Shown: positions 34,701 through 46,640, counted from the first letter of the stretch. The stretch is DNA of 64,000 nucleotides from Pseudocercospora fijiensis CIRAD86 (GCF_000340215.1 NW_006921548.1:764494-828493); one strand, 5' to 3'. Numbers and translations are program-made. The notes: generated by a model not told the origin, from the sequence alone.

Positions 34701-36811
34701 ACCTCGCGTAGAAAGACATCCCTACTAGACTAGTAGTCGAAGACGTAGTAGTATCTCCGCTTATCGCCCTTTACCGGATAGCCTATAGTATTGCGAAGAC
34801 TAGCGGCCTTAATATCGAGCATCCTTAAGTATACTAGTAGTTCGGTATATAAGAGGCTTATAGTATCCGAGGCAAACTACTCCGCAAGTCCGTAGAGCGG
34901 CTTAGTAGTATCGGCTTCTTCTAAGGATATAATATATCGAAGGATCTCTTCGCGTCTATTAACCGAACGGTAGAACCTATTTTTAGTTAGTTAACACTAC
35001 CGCTTCTTGCATTCTCCTAGTCTACTATTAACTAGGTAGCCGCCGTTACTTCCCTTATTGCCCGAGACACTACATTTCGCCGAGCTCGTATCTTAGACGC
35101 CTTTAAAGCGGAAATTATATAGGCGTATAATACGCTAGACAGCTACGCCTCGAGCACCGTTCCCTTTAGCGTACGAGGAGAGGTTCGCACTTACTAGGAC
35201 CTACTCTATTAGCCTAATCTGCCTATAACTCGCCTAAGCCTAACCGAGGGAGTAGACGGGCGTCGCACTTACTAGCCTTTCTTCGTACTCGAGAGTAAGT
35301 ACGTCGTCGACTTTATACGTTTATAGTTAAACCGCTAGCTCTTTATAATATATATAGTTCTTTCGTAAAGGTCCGTTAACGTAGGCGTAAATACCGCCTA
35401 ACTCGATCGTATAACCCGCGCCGTTAAGGAAGCCTCTACGTCGGCAATGCTTAATATACTATCCGACTTACTAACTGCGACCTGCAATAGTAGTTCCTTT
35501 AGTATAAAGTATAGACTCTCTTGTAATCGTTACGACTAGTTAGGCGCGGGCGATAGAGAGTAGGAAGGAAGTCGTCGGGGTTTAAATATTATAGCAAGCC
35601 TCTGCACTACGTACGCCGCCTAGCTCCTAGCCGATCTCTTTAACTAGGTTTAACTACGCTTCTATACTGCCGCGCTCTAGTAGACCGCCTATACTACTGA
35701 CTTCCTCCGTAGCTAGCTCTAAGCTACCGGTTCGGAAAGGCTAGAGTAAGCTTTCTATAGCTACGTAAAGGAGACGATCGACTAACTCGTTACTACCTAC
35801 TAAACGTATCGAGCAGCGTATAGGGAGCGTAAGGATAACGATTCGGAAGAGGATAACAACTCGGATTAGTACGTAGGCATCGTTAAACGGGCGCTTTAGC
35901 GATTAAGCTAGGTATATAAATACCGCTATACTAGCTATATACTCTATATACTCTTAAAGCCCGATAAGCGTCTAGGGGATTAGGTACGGTTACGCTGCTT
36001 CTTCTTAGAGGAAGTTACCGATAAAGAGAGAGCCGGTCTCTATAGCTTTTCGTACGACCTCGTATATCGGATAACGGGCGGGAGACCTAATATTGTCGTC
36101 GCCCGGGGCGGTAGTAGTAACGCTATAAAAGGCGGCTTTACCTTATTTACCGCTATCTAGCAAACCCGCCTTTAGCTACTCTTTAACTAGGACGACGGTT
36201 TTCGCCGCGATAGCTAGGAACGCCGACTATAGTATAGGTAGGCGAGGTACTATTTCGACGCACTCGCCTTACTTAGTTAGGATTACCTAAACATTGCGTA
36301 ACAGTTTAAGCGTAGTATAGGGCGTTATACAATAAATTGGATACGCATCCTCCTAGTATACGATAAAAGCAAAATCTATTAAGCCGTTCGATAGAAGAAA
36401 ATACCCGGTACTACTAGTTAATACTAGGTAAAGTAGGTAGCCGCCGTCCTAGTTAGCGCGAGTAACCTTATCTAGAATAGTACTATCCTATAGCATTAGT
36501 CGCTCGTTAGTACCGTAAACAAGAAGAACTAACTTTATATAATATACCGCTATACTCCTAATCTGCTCTATAATTAAGGATAGTAGAGGATTAGCGAAGA
36601 TCTTATTAACTGCTTTATAGCGATGCGACAGATTTAGCGACTAAGAGGGCTAGATAATAGTAACTCTGCGTCTACCGACGACGACGATAACGACGAGTAG
36701 ATTCCGTCGCGAAATAGTAAGGCAAGGCTAGCCGAACACTAGGTATAGCTGCCGCTTAATACGGCTACTAGATAGCGCCGACAATAGCAAAAACTTCGGG
36801 CGTACGCCTAA
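31775..36811 (+). pseudogene. 1,678-codon protein of unknown function
   Basis: One plus-strand frame runs 5,037 bp from ATG to TAA without indel; all internal stops are RIP-type. Start MPPKGQRKLLGTKEEERKKK: a basic, coiled-coil-like N-terminus of about 60 residues, then a Ser/Leu-rich stretch, then a 12-unit ten-residue repeat (ALASILAIPP), a Ser/Pro/Arg-rich linker with two similar 44-residue blocks, and an acidic patch (AEEEEPIPPK). After that comes a long globular region with recognisable spacing but no family I can name. Near the C-terminus are FFLEEVTDKERAGLYSF, YRITGGRPNIVVARGGSSNA and INWIRILLVYDKSKIYQAV, then an Asp patch (STDDDDNDE). The segment around RILLVYDKSK weakly resembles the region ahead of the RecQ domain in TLH proteins (inference only). 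Its tail points at a convergent gene (37,613-39,232). Codon content matches the neighbouring element genes. Confidence 0.82.
32512..32870 (+). repeat. 30-bp in-frame minisatellite, copy B (12 units)
   Basis: Unit gctagcttctatactagcga plus ten more bases, period 30 bp, encoding a ten-residue repeat. Early units are nearly identical; the last four diverge. Keeping a multiple of three fits past selection on the frame. Confidence 0.93.
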
Positions 36812-37612
36812 AACCGTAGTCATATAATAAGTATATATAAATAAAGAAACTTTAGGTGCGCACCTATTTAATGCGTAGAATAGGTATATACCTAAAGTTC
36901 CTTTATTTGCGTACAGTCTCTATAATATTTAATCGTATAGTTAAATAAGTAGATATAGGCCGGTTAACTAAGTAGATAGCGCTTGAATAAGATTAAATAG
37001 CGAGCGACTAGCGTAGCACTAAATAAACAGATAGCCTGTTATATATAATAGCGTATAATCTAGGTTTATTACTTTGTCGACTTTGCTAGACTAGCGTCGA
37101 GAATAGTAGGATTCTATTACACTATTATTGTTCTATATACTTAGAATAACAAAATTGCTATATAGTACTAACCTCTCTTTATTCGGAAGCTATACTATGC
37201 TATTAGAGATAGAGCCTCGTAGTATAGGTAGAAATCTCGACCTATAAAGTCGGAAATTAGCATCTCGGAAGAGGCGTTCTCTACTACTATATATAGCGAT
37301 CTATATTCACTCGGAGCTATAGAATACCGCTAGATATTCTATTATACTATCTACTTAATATATAGATCACTATGGCTCTTAACCCTTATATATACTATAG
37401 GGTTATCGAGGACGACAACGAGGTAGACTAACTTCACTTAATAGGCCCTAAATTCTTTATATAGTTAACTACTTAAGTAACGAAATTATTACGTAGTTGT
37501 ATAAGCTAGAAGGACTATAATTAATTAAATAAAGACGTTGTTACTCATTTATATGCTTATATAATTATTTATATAATTCAATGTTGCGGAGACTGTTTCT
37601 ATAATCGTAGTA
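36812..37612. other. intergenic spacer between convergent genes, copy B
   Basis: No gene seen. Paired palindrome 36,847-36,900 (aaactttaggtgcgcacct / aggtatatacctaaagttc) lies 40 bp after the large gene's stop, where a transcript hairpin could form. Confidence 0.6.
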
Positions 37613-39232
37613 TTATATACCTAATCTAAGAATATTACCTTTAAGTAGCGTCGGGTTCTCTTCCTCTATCGACACTTTATATAGAGTAGCCGTACCCTCT
37701 TCTATTACTAGCAGCTCGCGTTCCTTCGCTATACTTAGTCGCTATAGTACGACGAGCGTAATATCGTTATCGTACGCCTCCTCCCCCTCTAGAAGTTCGA
37801 TTAGAGTTATATCTACTATGTCGTTCGCTAGGTAGGCGATGCTATAGCGCTACTAATATATAATTGTTCCTAAGACTTTAACGTTACCTTCGAGGTTAAA
37901 TACCCCGATTCCGATTTCGTACTCTATCTCGCTATATAGCAGTTTAAGGTTATAGCGAAGCGCCTTAATATCCGCTATCGTAACGTTAAAGTCCGGTAGA
38001 TAGTAATAAACTAAGAAGCGATACTATATCGATAGCTAAGTTTTCTTATCGAGTCTATACCGAGTATAACGCTTAAGGCTAAATACACCTTTATTCTTAT
38101 TACCTAGATTAGTAACAATCTAATACAAATACTAGTGCTTCCTATAATCCGGCGACCGTAGCTACGCCGCGCGAGAAACTAGAACATTATATATAAAACC
38201 GCCGTATATAAGTGCGACCGACATTAAGCAAAATCTAGTATATACCGCTAATCTATCCGCACTTTGCTATACGTCTTTTAACTACCGCCGATCCTTATCT
38301 CGTATATCCTAGAGTCTAGAACGTAAGGTCTATATAAACCGGAAATATACGAGGGCGACGTCGTAGAGTCGTAGAGGTACTAACGCCGAGCTACGATACC
38401 CGAAGAATGCATTATAATAACTTAAGTAGAGGTTGTCTACTAGGTGCTTAACGAATAGCAATTAGTCGTATATAGATCGCGACTACTGCCTTAGTACACT
38501 CTCCGAGCTTAAGTTAATATATTCGTCGAGCCTCCTTTAACTACGTTCTCTATCGTATAGATAAAGGTTATTCCCGAGACTATATAGCGGTCTAAATGCG
38601 GCTAACAATTGTGCTATCGTACTAGGCCTACTATTATTATAGCTACTCGCATTAATTAATACCTTATAAGACGTCTCCTATAGTATATTCTCGGGCGTCG
38701 GCGCTAGCCGCTAAGGACAATAAGGTAGTAAGCAACTACTCTATATAATCGAGAGTATACGGATATATATCGTTAAACTCTGTACCGGCAACAACGAGAA
38801 GTGGCGTTTACGCTTCTTAATAGGCAAAGGAGGATCCGACTTCGTCTTAATTACGACCTCGCTAAACCGGAGACTAGGCCGCATGCTCGCTATTACTATC
38901 CGAACCGCTTCGTCGCCGTAGTTAGTAAGTATAGGTATATGCAATAAGGGTCGCAATTCGGGACTACCGTTAATATAGAGAGCGACTAGGACCGCCGTAT
39001 ATATCTAATCCTACGCGATAGTTCGAGTCTAACTATCGATACCGAACCCCGCCGGCTAGCGCTTGTATTATATCTACTGCTCCCTATCTATACTATAGTT
39101 ATAAGCAACCTAGACTTTATAGTCTCTATACCTAACGTTTACTAGGTAGCGTAGGATTTGATCCTTTAGCTCGATCGACAGTTCGGAGAATAATATCCTC
39201 GCCTTAATTAGATAGTAGTATAAGGTTGTTAT
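37613..39232 (-). pseudogene. 539-codon protein of unknown function
   Basis: The minus-strand frame from 39,232 (ATA, a likely RIP form of ATG) to the stop at 37,613-37,615 has no indel. It begins TTLYYYLIKARILF and contains LSIELKDQILRYLVNVRYRD, an open block with MRPSLRFSEVVIKTKSDPP and IKKRKRHFSLLPVQSLT, SALVPLRLYDVALVYFRF, YLPDFNVTIADIKALRYNL and an acidic C-terminal part (LLEGEEAYDNDITLVVL). The KKRKRH cluster could be a nuclear signal. Fungal but unrecognised; no catalytic motif is seen. It is convergent with the 1,678-codon gene and divergent from SNF2 across 375 bp. Equal length in both copies supports a real gene. Confidence 0.72.
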
Positions 39233-39607
39233 AGTAAGTAGCAATAATAAGCGTTTAATAGAACTTTAGGTGCGCACCTAAAATTTCCTTACGTTATACC
39301 TTATATAACCTTATATAACCTTATAGGCTATTACCTAATACTAGTACGGGTAAGCGTTTAAAGCAAATATCGCTATTAGACGCGGGACATGCCGCTAGCG
39401 GCAAACACGTAGTCCGTACGTAATACAACTTTTCTTCTTTTACAAACCTGCTCCCTCTTCTTAACTTAAATATTAACATTAACCTTCTATAGCACTTACT
39501 ATTACTAGCACTAGAATAGGTACATACCTAAAGTTTCTTTAAAAACACTAATAGTTAAACTATTTTCGAAAGAAACACATTACTATAATCGCGAAAAAAC
39601 TGTAGCT
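39233..39607. promoter_or_regulatory. divergent intergenic region, copy B
   Basis: A 375-bp spacer with single palindromes at 39,262-39,284 (gaactttaggtgcgcaccta) and 39,515-39,536. It presumably holds both promoters; no TATA box stands out. Confidence 0.55.
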
Positions 39608-40090
39608 ATAAGTTCCCTACTTATCCCTAGCGCGCGTAAGCGTAAATTAGGCACTAGTCCGCTAAGCGACCTGCCCTAAACCCCGACGTCTACTACTAAG
39701 AAGTAGTATATCCTGCTACTTAGCCTCGGCGATCCTTCCCCGAAAGAATCGCTATTAAAGAAGGCTAAGACCGCTAATACGCCTAAGAAGTCAACTAAAG
39801 CTAAGTAGGATAAGACTATCGGTATAGAGATAGACTAAGATAAGCTTAACCTAGCCGAGTAGAGGTTCAAGGAAGGTCGCGTTAATAGCTTTAAGGCTAT
39901 TATAGACAAGACCCGCGGCGCGGCAACGGCCCTGTCCTATAGTTAAGGTATCTATATAGCCGCCTACTCCTCTAGATCTATTAAGAACGAGACTACCGTA
40001 GGAGCTATAGAGATCCTAGTCGGCGACTAGTTCGTACGTATAATAACGAAGCTCGAGCTAGCGTTTAAGTATTTCTACTTATATCGCGTC

Positions 40091-40413
40091 GTAAGTATAA
40101 TAGGCCTAAGTATACCCCCTTTTTTTATTCTTTTTTTCCTTTACCGTTATATCGATTCTACTTAAAAGATGAAACTTTAGGTGTGCACCTATTCTGCGCG
40201 TTAAATAGGTGCGTACCTAAAGTTTCCTTAAAACACTACGATTTAGGTATACGCCTTAAGTTAACTCTAAAGATGAAACTTTAGGTATGCACCTATTCTA
40301 CGTATTAAATAGGTGCGTACCTAAAGTTTCTTCGAAGGTTTATAATTTAGGTATACGCCTAAAGTTTCTACATTCTTAATTCTCCTCTTTAGAATAGTGC
40401 TAAGTTATTATAG
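40091..40413 (+). other. SNF2 intron 1 with two paired palindromes
   Basis: Donor gtaagt, branch-like gctaag, acceptor ttatag; 323 bp, phase 0. Palindrome pairs at 40,172-40,224 and 40,276-40,330 and a single at 40,347-40,369. Confidence 0.82.
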
Positions 40414-41917
40414 CGAACATTTAGTAAATACGAGAGCGCGTCGGCTAAGTACGCTAGACCCCTAGCGGGCATTCGCCGCAAGGCTAGACCGACTAAGCGT
40501 AAGGGCAAACAGCCCGTTTTATTAGAATACGTTAGCGATAGCGAAGACGCCTAAGGTTTAGACGATATAGTAGAGTAAGACCCTAATAAAGACGTCGATA
40601 AGATAGATATCGACGAGAAAGATAACGGTAACTAGTAAAGCTACCGACTCTAGCTTACGCCGAATAAGATCCTTAAGACTATCTCTAGCTTTACTAAAGG
40701 CTAGATTAAGATTAAGAGTATAATCGCGGAGGACGACGACGTCGTAGATCGCGCCCTTTCTAGCCTACGCTATCCCGACACCGTTAAGGGCAACCTAAAG
40801 CGTATAGCCTTTATCTATATCCGCGCCGTATAGAAGATAAAGGTTATTCTAGACTCCCTCAATCCTATAATCGATCGGCTAGATCTAGCGTATATTCCTA
40901 CGTTCTTCGTAGGTACTCCTACTACGCTTTATAGACCTGCTCTCTAGCTAGTCTACCTAGTCCTAGAGCTAGATATTTGCGGAGAAGACCTCTATCGAGG
41001 ACTGCTGCTCTTATACCTATATAATAAGATAAAGAATAAGAATAATAATAATAACGCGGTTAACCTATTACTCGAGCCGATAAAGATCTCCCGCGTCGCT
41101 ACTACTACTACCCCGGTCTATATTAACCCGAAAGCTAGCCGAGTAAATACTAAGGAGTAGGACGAGCGTATAGGCAATATTATAGAGCAGTTACTAGACC
41201 TCGCTAAGAAGGGTCTCTATAATAGATCTACTACTACGGAGATGCGGCGTATATAAGCTAATACCGACCTAGATACTATACTTAAGACCTTCGACATTTT
41301 GTCTAAGCGCGGTAATATAAATCTAGGGACTAGCCTACGCCTAGATAACTTTGCTAATAACAAGGCGCGTATTACCTGTATTAACAATATTATTAATACT
41401 ACCGGTAGCGTACGTCTATATCTATAGCTATTTAGCGATCCTACTAAGATCGAGCGCCTAGGGTTCGATACTATAATGCCTAAGGTTAACGTAAGCGACG
41501 TATAAGCCTTTTAATAGCGGTACGCCGAAGACACTAACAACAAGCGTGCTAGCGCCTATAATACCGATAGTACCCTAGTTATCGATAGTAAGATGTTTAC
41601 GCTTATTAACTCCGCTATAAACTAGAAGAGCGCTAAGGTACCTACGTTCGAGGACGCCTACGCTACGCTCGGCGTTATACCCGAAACGTTAAGCGTACTA
41701 GACGGCTTTACTAAGTTAGGATTTAAGGCTATATACTACGGGCTAAGCTTGCAGCCTTAGCAGGTGTCTAGTACTGCGTACCTTAAGCGTATAATGCTCT
41801 CTTCCGCTCGGTTCGCTATTATAGGCGACGACGTTAGCCTCAGTAAGACTATTTAGGTCCTCGTAACGATCTACGAAATAGCGAAAGAGACTACCCGCTA
41901 GATTAAGGTCTACGATA

Positions 41918-42081
41918 GTAAGTTTTCCCTACGATTTATTATAAAACTTTAGGTACGTACCTATTCTTGCGAGATTTAGGTACGTACCTAAAGTTTTATT
42001 ATTTCCGATTGTTATAATCTTTAGGTATATACCTAAAGTTCCTTCCTACTAACGAAACTTTTGCTAACTTCTTATATATAG
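41918..42081 (+). other. SNF2 intron 2 with palindromes
   Basis: Donor gtaagt, branch gctaac, acceptor tatatag; 164 bp, phase 1. Paired palindrome 41,944-41,997 and single 42,019-42,040. Splicing joins QIKVYD to NKVRTRIS in frame. Confidence 0.82.
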
Positions 42082-43501
42082 ATAAGGTCCGTACCCGTAT
42101 AAGCGTTGCAATAAATATAGCTACTACGAAGTGCCTAGAAGCCTATCGCGACTAGTTTCCCCCTAACTAAGCGCCTAAGAAGCGAGATATTATCGAGAAG
42201 ATATAAGCGAGCGACGAGGCATTTGATCGTAAAGTATCTATACGCTTAGCTATATCGACTCTTAGTCTACGCCCTAAGTACCGCCTACCGATTATCGTCT
42301 ACCTACCGAATAGTCTTACGGCTTAGCTTACTAATACCGGTATATACTTCTACGATCTAGATAGTAACCGTTCTAAGTATATCTATATATATACGTTCTG
42401 TTTACTCGGCATTAAGAAGAATTAGCGAGATAATTAGTTTGCCGAGTCTATACCTATCCCTACGAACCTCGAGGCTCTAAAGAGTTAGTTAGCCTCCTAA
42501 AGCGGCGATAATAAACAAACATCGCGAAATCTAGTGCTTACTACCTACTAAGTACTACCTAGACAGATCCTCGAGGTCGGATAGACCGTTAGGGTCTCTA
42601 AGAAGCGCACTATAGCTTATAACGAAGATAATAAGGACGCCGACGGCTAAGCGGGCGATGTCTTAGACGACGAGGATAGAGGCACTACGCTTGCCGACCT
42701 CTAGTAGGCAGAGCTTATAATATTAAACGTCCTGCTTATCCTAGAAGACTCGTTCTCTCTTATCGCGGCCGACGAGGGTTATATAGTAGGCAACCCTAAG
42801 GCAAACTAGACCGACGTACTATATAAGTTACGTCCGTAGAATAGTATAGCTATTATCTCGGCTACGGTTATTCGCAACTATATATATAATATAGCATCGA
42901 TTGTCCGCTTTAGTTAGCGCTAAGTTAAGAACCTCCTAGATTTAGGTTCTAGTATTAAGAAGAATAGCCTAGACGTCGAGGAATATAGACGTCTATCTTA
43001 TAAGTTCGAGATACTCTACGACCGTAACTAGAGCAAGATTCTAGATACCCTATATAGGCTTACGGGCTGCCCGAATCTCCTACTTAACTAGTACTACTTA
43101 GCCGCGCTCTATCCTAAAGCGATCTATAAGGCGATAGGTAGTACGGCTAATATCGGCTTCGTAATACTACTGCTTCTAGGTCTAGTCTAAATCCGCCGTA
43201 TTAAGGGCTAAATACTTATAGCGAATAGCGTCGACTATCGTATCGGCGCTAATATCCTATCTATGCACTTCTATAATATCGAGATTCGTATAGACGATAC
43301 TAGCTATACGATCTATAATATAGCCTATAGGTAGTTTACTAATACGGTAGAGACTAAGCGTCTCTATACTATAGACGAAGACGATAAGACCGGTTACGCT
43401 ACTAGCCTACGCCGTTAGCTTATACTAACCTCTAACAACCCTATTAGCTCGGTTATACTAAGACGCCGCTTAGATACGAGTGCTAAGCTTATTAACTTAC
43501 T

Positions 43502-43601
43502 ATAAGTTTTCTAAAACTTTAGGTATATACCTTTTTTAGCTGCAGTTTAGGTATATACCTAAAGTTTCTATAATTTAGATATTGCTAACCTTTTATTATA
43601 G
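43502..43601 (+). other. SNF2 intron 3 with a paired palindrome; donor lost to RIP
   Basis: 100 bp, phase 2. The donor reads ataagt after a T, as expected from TG-to-TA change of gtaagt. Branch gctaac, acceptor tatag. Paired palindrome 43,513-43,567 fills most of the intron. Confidence 0.78.
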
Positions 43602-44725
43602 GACTAATAGCTCTATCGACCCTTTTACGTATATTTATATATCGCTTAAGGGTAACCTCTAAACGCTACCGCCCTCCGATCGATTTAGCTATCTTAACTT
43701 CCTCTACTACCTATCGCCGAAGTATTATACCTTCCTAGAGATCTTCCGTAACGTCGTGCTTATCTAGTTGCTAAAACTCGTAGTCTAGGCCTACGAACCT
43801 ATCTCTCTCTTAATTATCGAGGCTATATACGGCCTACTCTAGATCGAATATATTATAATCCGCGCTAGTATTAGCAATCGTAGCCGCGTCTTAGCCGAGC
43901 GCGCTTTCCTAAACGACCCTAACGTTCGCGTTATAATTATATCGTCGCGTATAGGCGCCGAGTCCGCTAACTACTAGAAGGTAGCTCGCTATATAGTTAT
44001 ACTCGACGCCGTCTCGTTCCGTATTAAGCTTTAAGCTAGCGGTCGACTTTACTATATAGGCTAAGAATACCTAGTAACGGTCTATACCTTGAATATTAAC
44101 GAAACTGTCGATTAGGCCTTATAGTATAAATACGAAGTGCAGTTCCTTAAGTAGATTCGCTCTACCTATACCCTTAGCCTAGAAGATATAGAGGTTATTA
44201 TACGAGACTATCTATTCTAAAACAATAATGCTAAATAGCGCGAGAACGACGCCGCGGAGGCGCTAACTAGTCTCGTTCGAGAGTCTATCGAGACGCGTAT
44301 CTATATAGTTATAGCCGACGCCCTACTACGTACTATATATAGCGTACGCTCCCCTCGCACTAACGTCTCTTAGTACGATATTAAGGATCCTATAGCGAAG
44401 AACCTATTGCCTAACGAGACGCTATACCGTTTAGTATATAGTAGCGCGGTTGCCTATAAGGTTATCGGATAGGTCTAGGAGAAGAGTAACCTAGACAACT
44501 ACCCTAATCTCGTTAACGAGGACCTAGACCCCGCCGAAGTAGATAAGCTTAACGTTAAGCTAGTCGCTAAGTACGTCGAGGACCGCTAGTACCTCTAGCG
44601 TAAGACTAGGCCCTTAGTTGTCGACTAAGATAAGGTTAATAGACTCGTATAGTATTGCGCCGACTAGCTTACGCGTATAGATGCCGCAAAGCTAGCGCAC
44701 TTAAGTAGAACCGGTATATTCTACT

Positions 44726-44822
44726 ATTAAAACTTTAGGTATATACCTATTATTGCACTCTTTAGGTATATACCTAAAGTTTCTTCTAAATGTTTCTAAG
44801 TTAATACTAATAATAATTATAG
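44726..44822 (+). other. SNF2 intron 4 with a paired palindrome; donor lost to RIP
   Basis: 97 bp, phase 1. Donor reads attaaa after a T (from gttaaa), branch-like actaat, acceptor attatag. Paired palindrome 44,729-44,783 starts three bases after the donor. Confidence 0.72.
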
Positions 44823-45913
44823 ACATCGTATCCTAGTTCTACCGCTAGGTCGACTCGCTATCCGACTATATCCTTAACGGCCTTGCCTATATAGTAGAGT
44901 AGGATAGTATAGTAGTCCCTTTATAGCTTCGATAAGAGAGATCTCCGTTCTCCCTAATATAGACTACCCCTCCTATAGAAGATAACGAAGAGTAGCCGCC
45001 CTAGAAGCCTAATCTATTATCCCTCGGTAAGGAGGTTAAGAATAGTATTATTAATAGTAAGTAGAACGAATTAGTTACCGCGGTAAACTAGAAACTAAAC
45101 GCTATAAAGGCGACCGACCTAGCCCGCGCTAAGGTTCGAAAGAGTCTACGCGAGCTTTAGAGCCTTATTAGAGAGTAGGAGGACTACGAGGATTAACTAA
45201 TAGTATTTAAGGAGCGCCGGGCGGAGAAGGCAGCCGTAGCGTAGAAGAAAGCTTATATATTACTACCGCCGCTAGATAGTCCTCTACTATCTCTATCGCT
45301 ACCTCTACCTCCCCTACTCCTAGGTACGGTAAACGGCGATCTACTACTTCCTCTACCTCCGAGCCTGCGGCTAGCTACGGTTAACGATAATCTACTACGT
45401 AATCCTTCGCCGTCTCTAAGTATTAACGATAATCTACTACGTAATCCTTCGCCGTCTTTAAGTAATAGCGAACTTACTAATCGCTTAGATATACTACCTA
45501 CTCCTCTACCTACTCCCTTACTCGGATCCCTAGAGCCGACCGCTTAGGAGATCGCTACTACTATCTCGAACACTAGAGGTCTGTATAACAAGTTTATTAT
45601 TATAAACCTACCTAGTTCGCTACCCGTACCTAATAGTACCCGGGCGGCTAGCGAGATAGCGTTTATAGCTAGATTCGATCGGTTAAGTACGTAGGAGCGA
45701 GTTCGGGCGTACGATTACCTACGGGATCTATCGGGCGGTAGTTACTAGAAGCAAGGCAAGAACCTATTTAATAAGTAGTAGAGTATTCGGTAATATAGTT
45801 ATCGGTAATATAGTTAAAGCTAGTTCGTAGTAGTAGATGTCTCTCCTCTCCTATATTATATATATATATATCTACTAGTTAGTAGCTTAGGGCGGAAATA
45901 CGTCTATAGCAAT

Positions 45914-46030
45914 AAAAGTTTAGGTATATACCTAAAGTATCTTCCTATACTAACGTAGTATTAAAGTATCTGTCTTAAAAAACATATATATTGTCTATAT
46001 TAGCGAAAGTTTAGGTATATACTAAAAGTT
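45914..46030 (+). repeat. two single palindromes downstream of SNF2
   Basis: 45,914-45,939 (aaagtttaggtatatacctaaa) and an eroded copy at 46,005-46,030, each followed by tctatnctaacgtagtattaaagt-like sequence, so a unit of about 90 bp is duplicated. Confidence 0.75.
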
Positions 46031-46109
46031 TCTCCCTCTACTAATATAGTATTAAAGTGTCTAATATATATATATAATAGCTAGTTAGTTAAAAATTGTC
46101 TATAGCTAT

Positions 46110-46640
46110 ACGCGAATGCGTTTAGTATATAGCTCGCGTTCGAGATATAGCTCGCTATCGCCTACGAGACGTCGCGTTCGAGATATAGCGAGATATCGCG
46201 TTCGAGATATAGCTCGCTATCGCCTTCGAGATATCGCGTTTAAGATGTCCGCTATCGCCTACGAGACGTCGCGTTCGAGATTTCCGCTCTCGCCTATAAG
46301 ACGTCGCGTTCGAGATATCGTATCCGAGATATTATATTCGAGATATCGCTCGCTATCGCGTTCGAGATATCGTATTCGAGATATCGCTCGCTATCGCGTT
46401 CGAGATATCGCGTTCGAGATATCGCTCGCTATCGCGTTTAAGATATTATATTTTAGATATTACGTTCGAGATATCGCTCGCTATTACCTTTAAGATATCG
46501 CATTCGAGATACGGCTCGCTATCGCGGTTCGAGATATCGTATTTTAGATATCGTATTTTAGATATCGCATTTAAGATAGAGCTACGCCTTCGAGATATTA
46601 CGTTCGAGATATAGCTCGCTATCGCCCTCTTCTATTATAG
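46110..46640 (+). repeat. degenerate minisatellite of gttcgagatatcgctcgctatc type
   Basis: Irregular tandem copies of a motif of about 24 bp built from cgttcgagatat and cgctcgctatcg. The 125-residue open frame over it is an Arg/Asp/Ile repeat artefact. The same motif in a less mutated form lies at 47,527-47,720. Confidence 0.85.

Larger units (their letters stand above)
28912..41122 (+). repeat. large repeated element, copy B (part shared with copy A)
   Basis: Collinear with 13,176-25,167. This copy is less RIP-mutated and keeps more CA and TG. Past 41,122 the element continues with the rest of the SNF2 gene, which copy A has lost. The left end has tttggggttagggttaggc right after the satellite. 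Confidence 0.95.
39608..45778 (+). pseudogene. SNF2-family helicase / ATPase, five exons, RIP-degraded
   Basis: Exons 39,608-40,090, 40,414-41,917, 42,082-43,501, 43,602-44,725 and 44,823 to about 45,778 join in phase (0, 1, 2, 1) into one protein of about 1,830 residues. The start is MSSLLIPSARKRKLGTS (ATG now ATA). Motif I reads IGDDVSLSKTIQVL (near 41,821-41,862; SNF2 usually has LADDxGLGKT). Next come PIIVYLPNSL, VLTTYQVLPRQ and the DEAH-box equivalent AADEGYIVGNPKA (42,763-42,801). The helicase C domain reads VRVIIISSRIGAESANYQKV, VILDAVSF, ASGRLYYIGQEYLVTVYTL (43,930-44,090). The C-terminal exon is coiled-coil-like, then Leu/Pro/Ser-rich. All four introns contain palindromes. It would have been an ATP-driven chromatin or DNA translocase. 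The exact stop is unsure: the frame may continue to about 45,860. Confidence 0.88.

Noticed and set aside
38741..38956. Isolated 71-residue minus-strand gene
   Set aside because: It is in frame with, and part of, the 539-codon minus-strand pseudogene.
46116..46493. Arg/Asp-rich 125-residue protein
   Set aside because: A translation of a degenerate minisatellite with no start context; other frames are equally repetitive.
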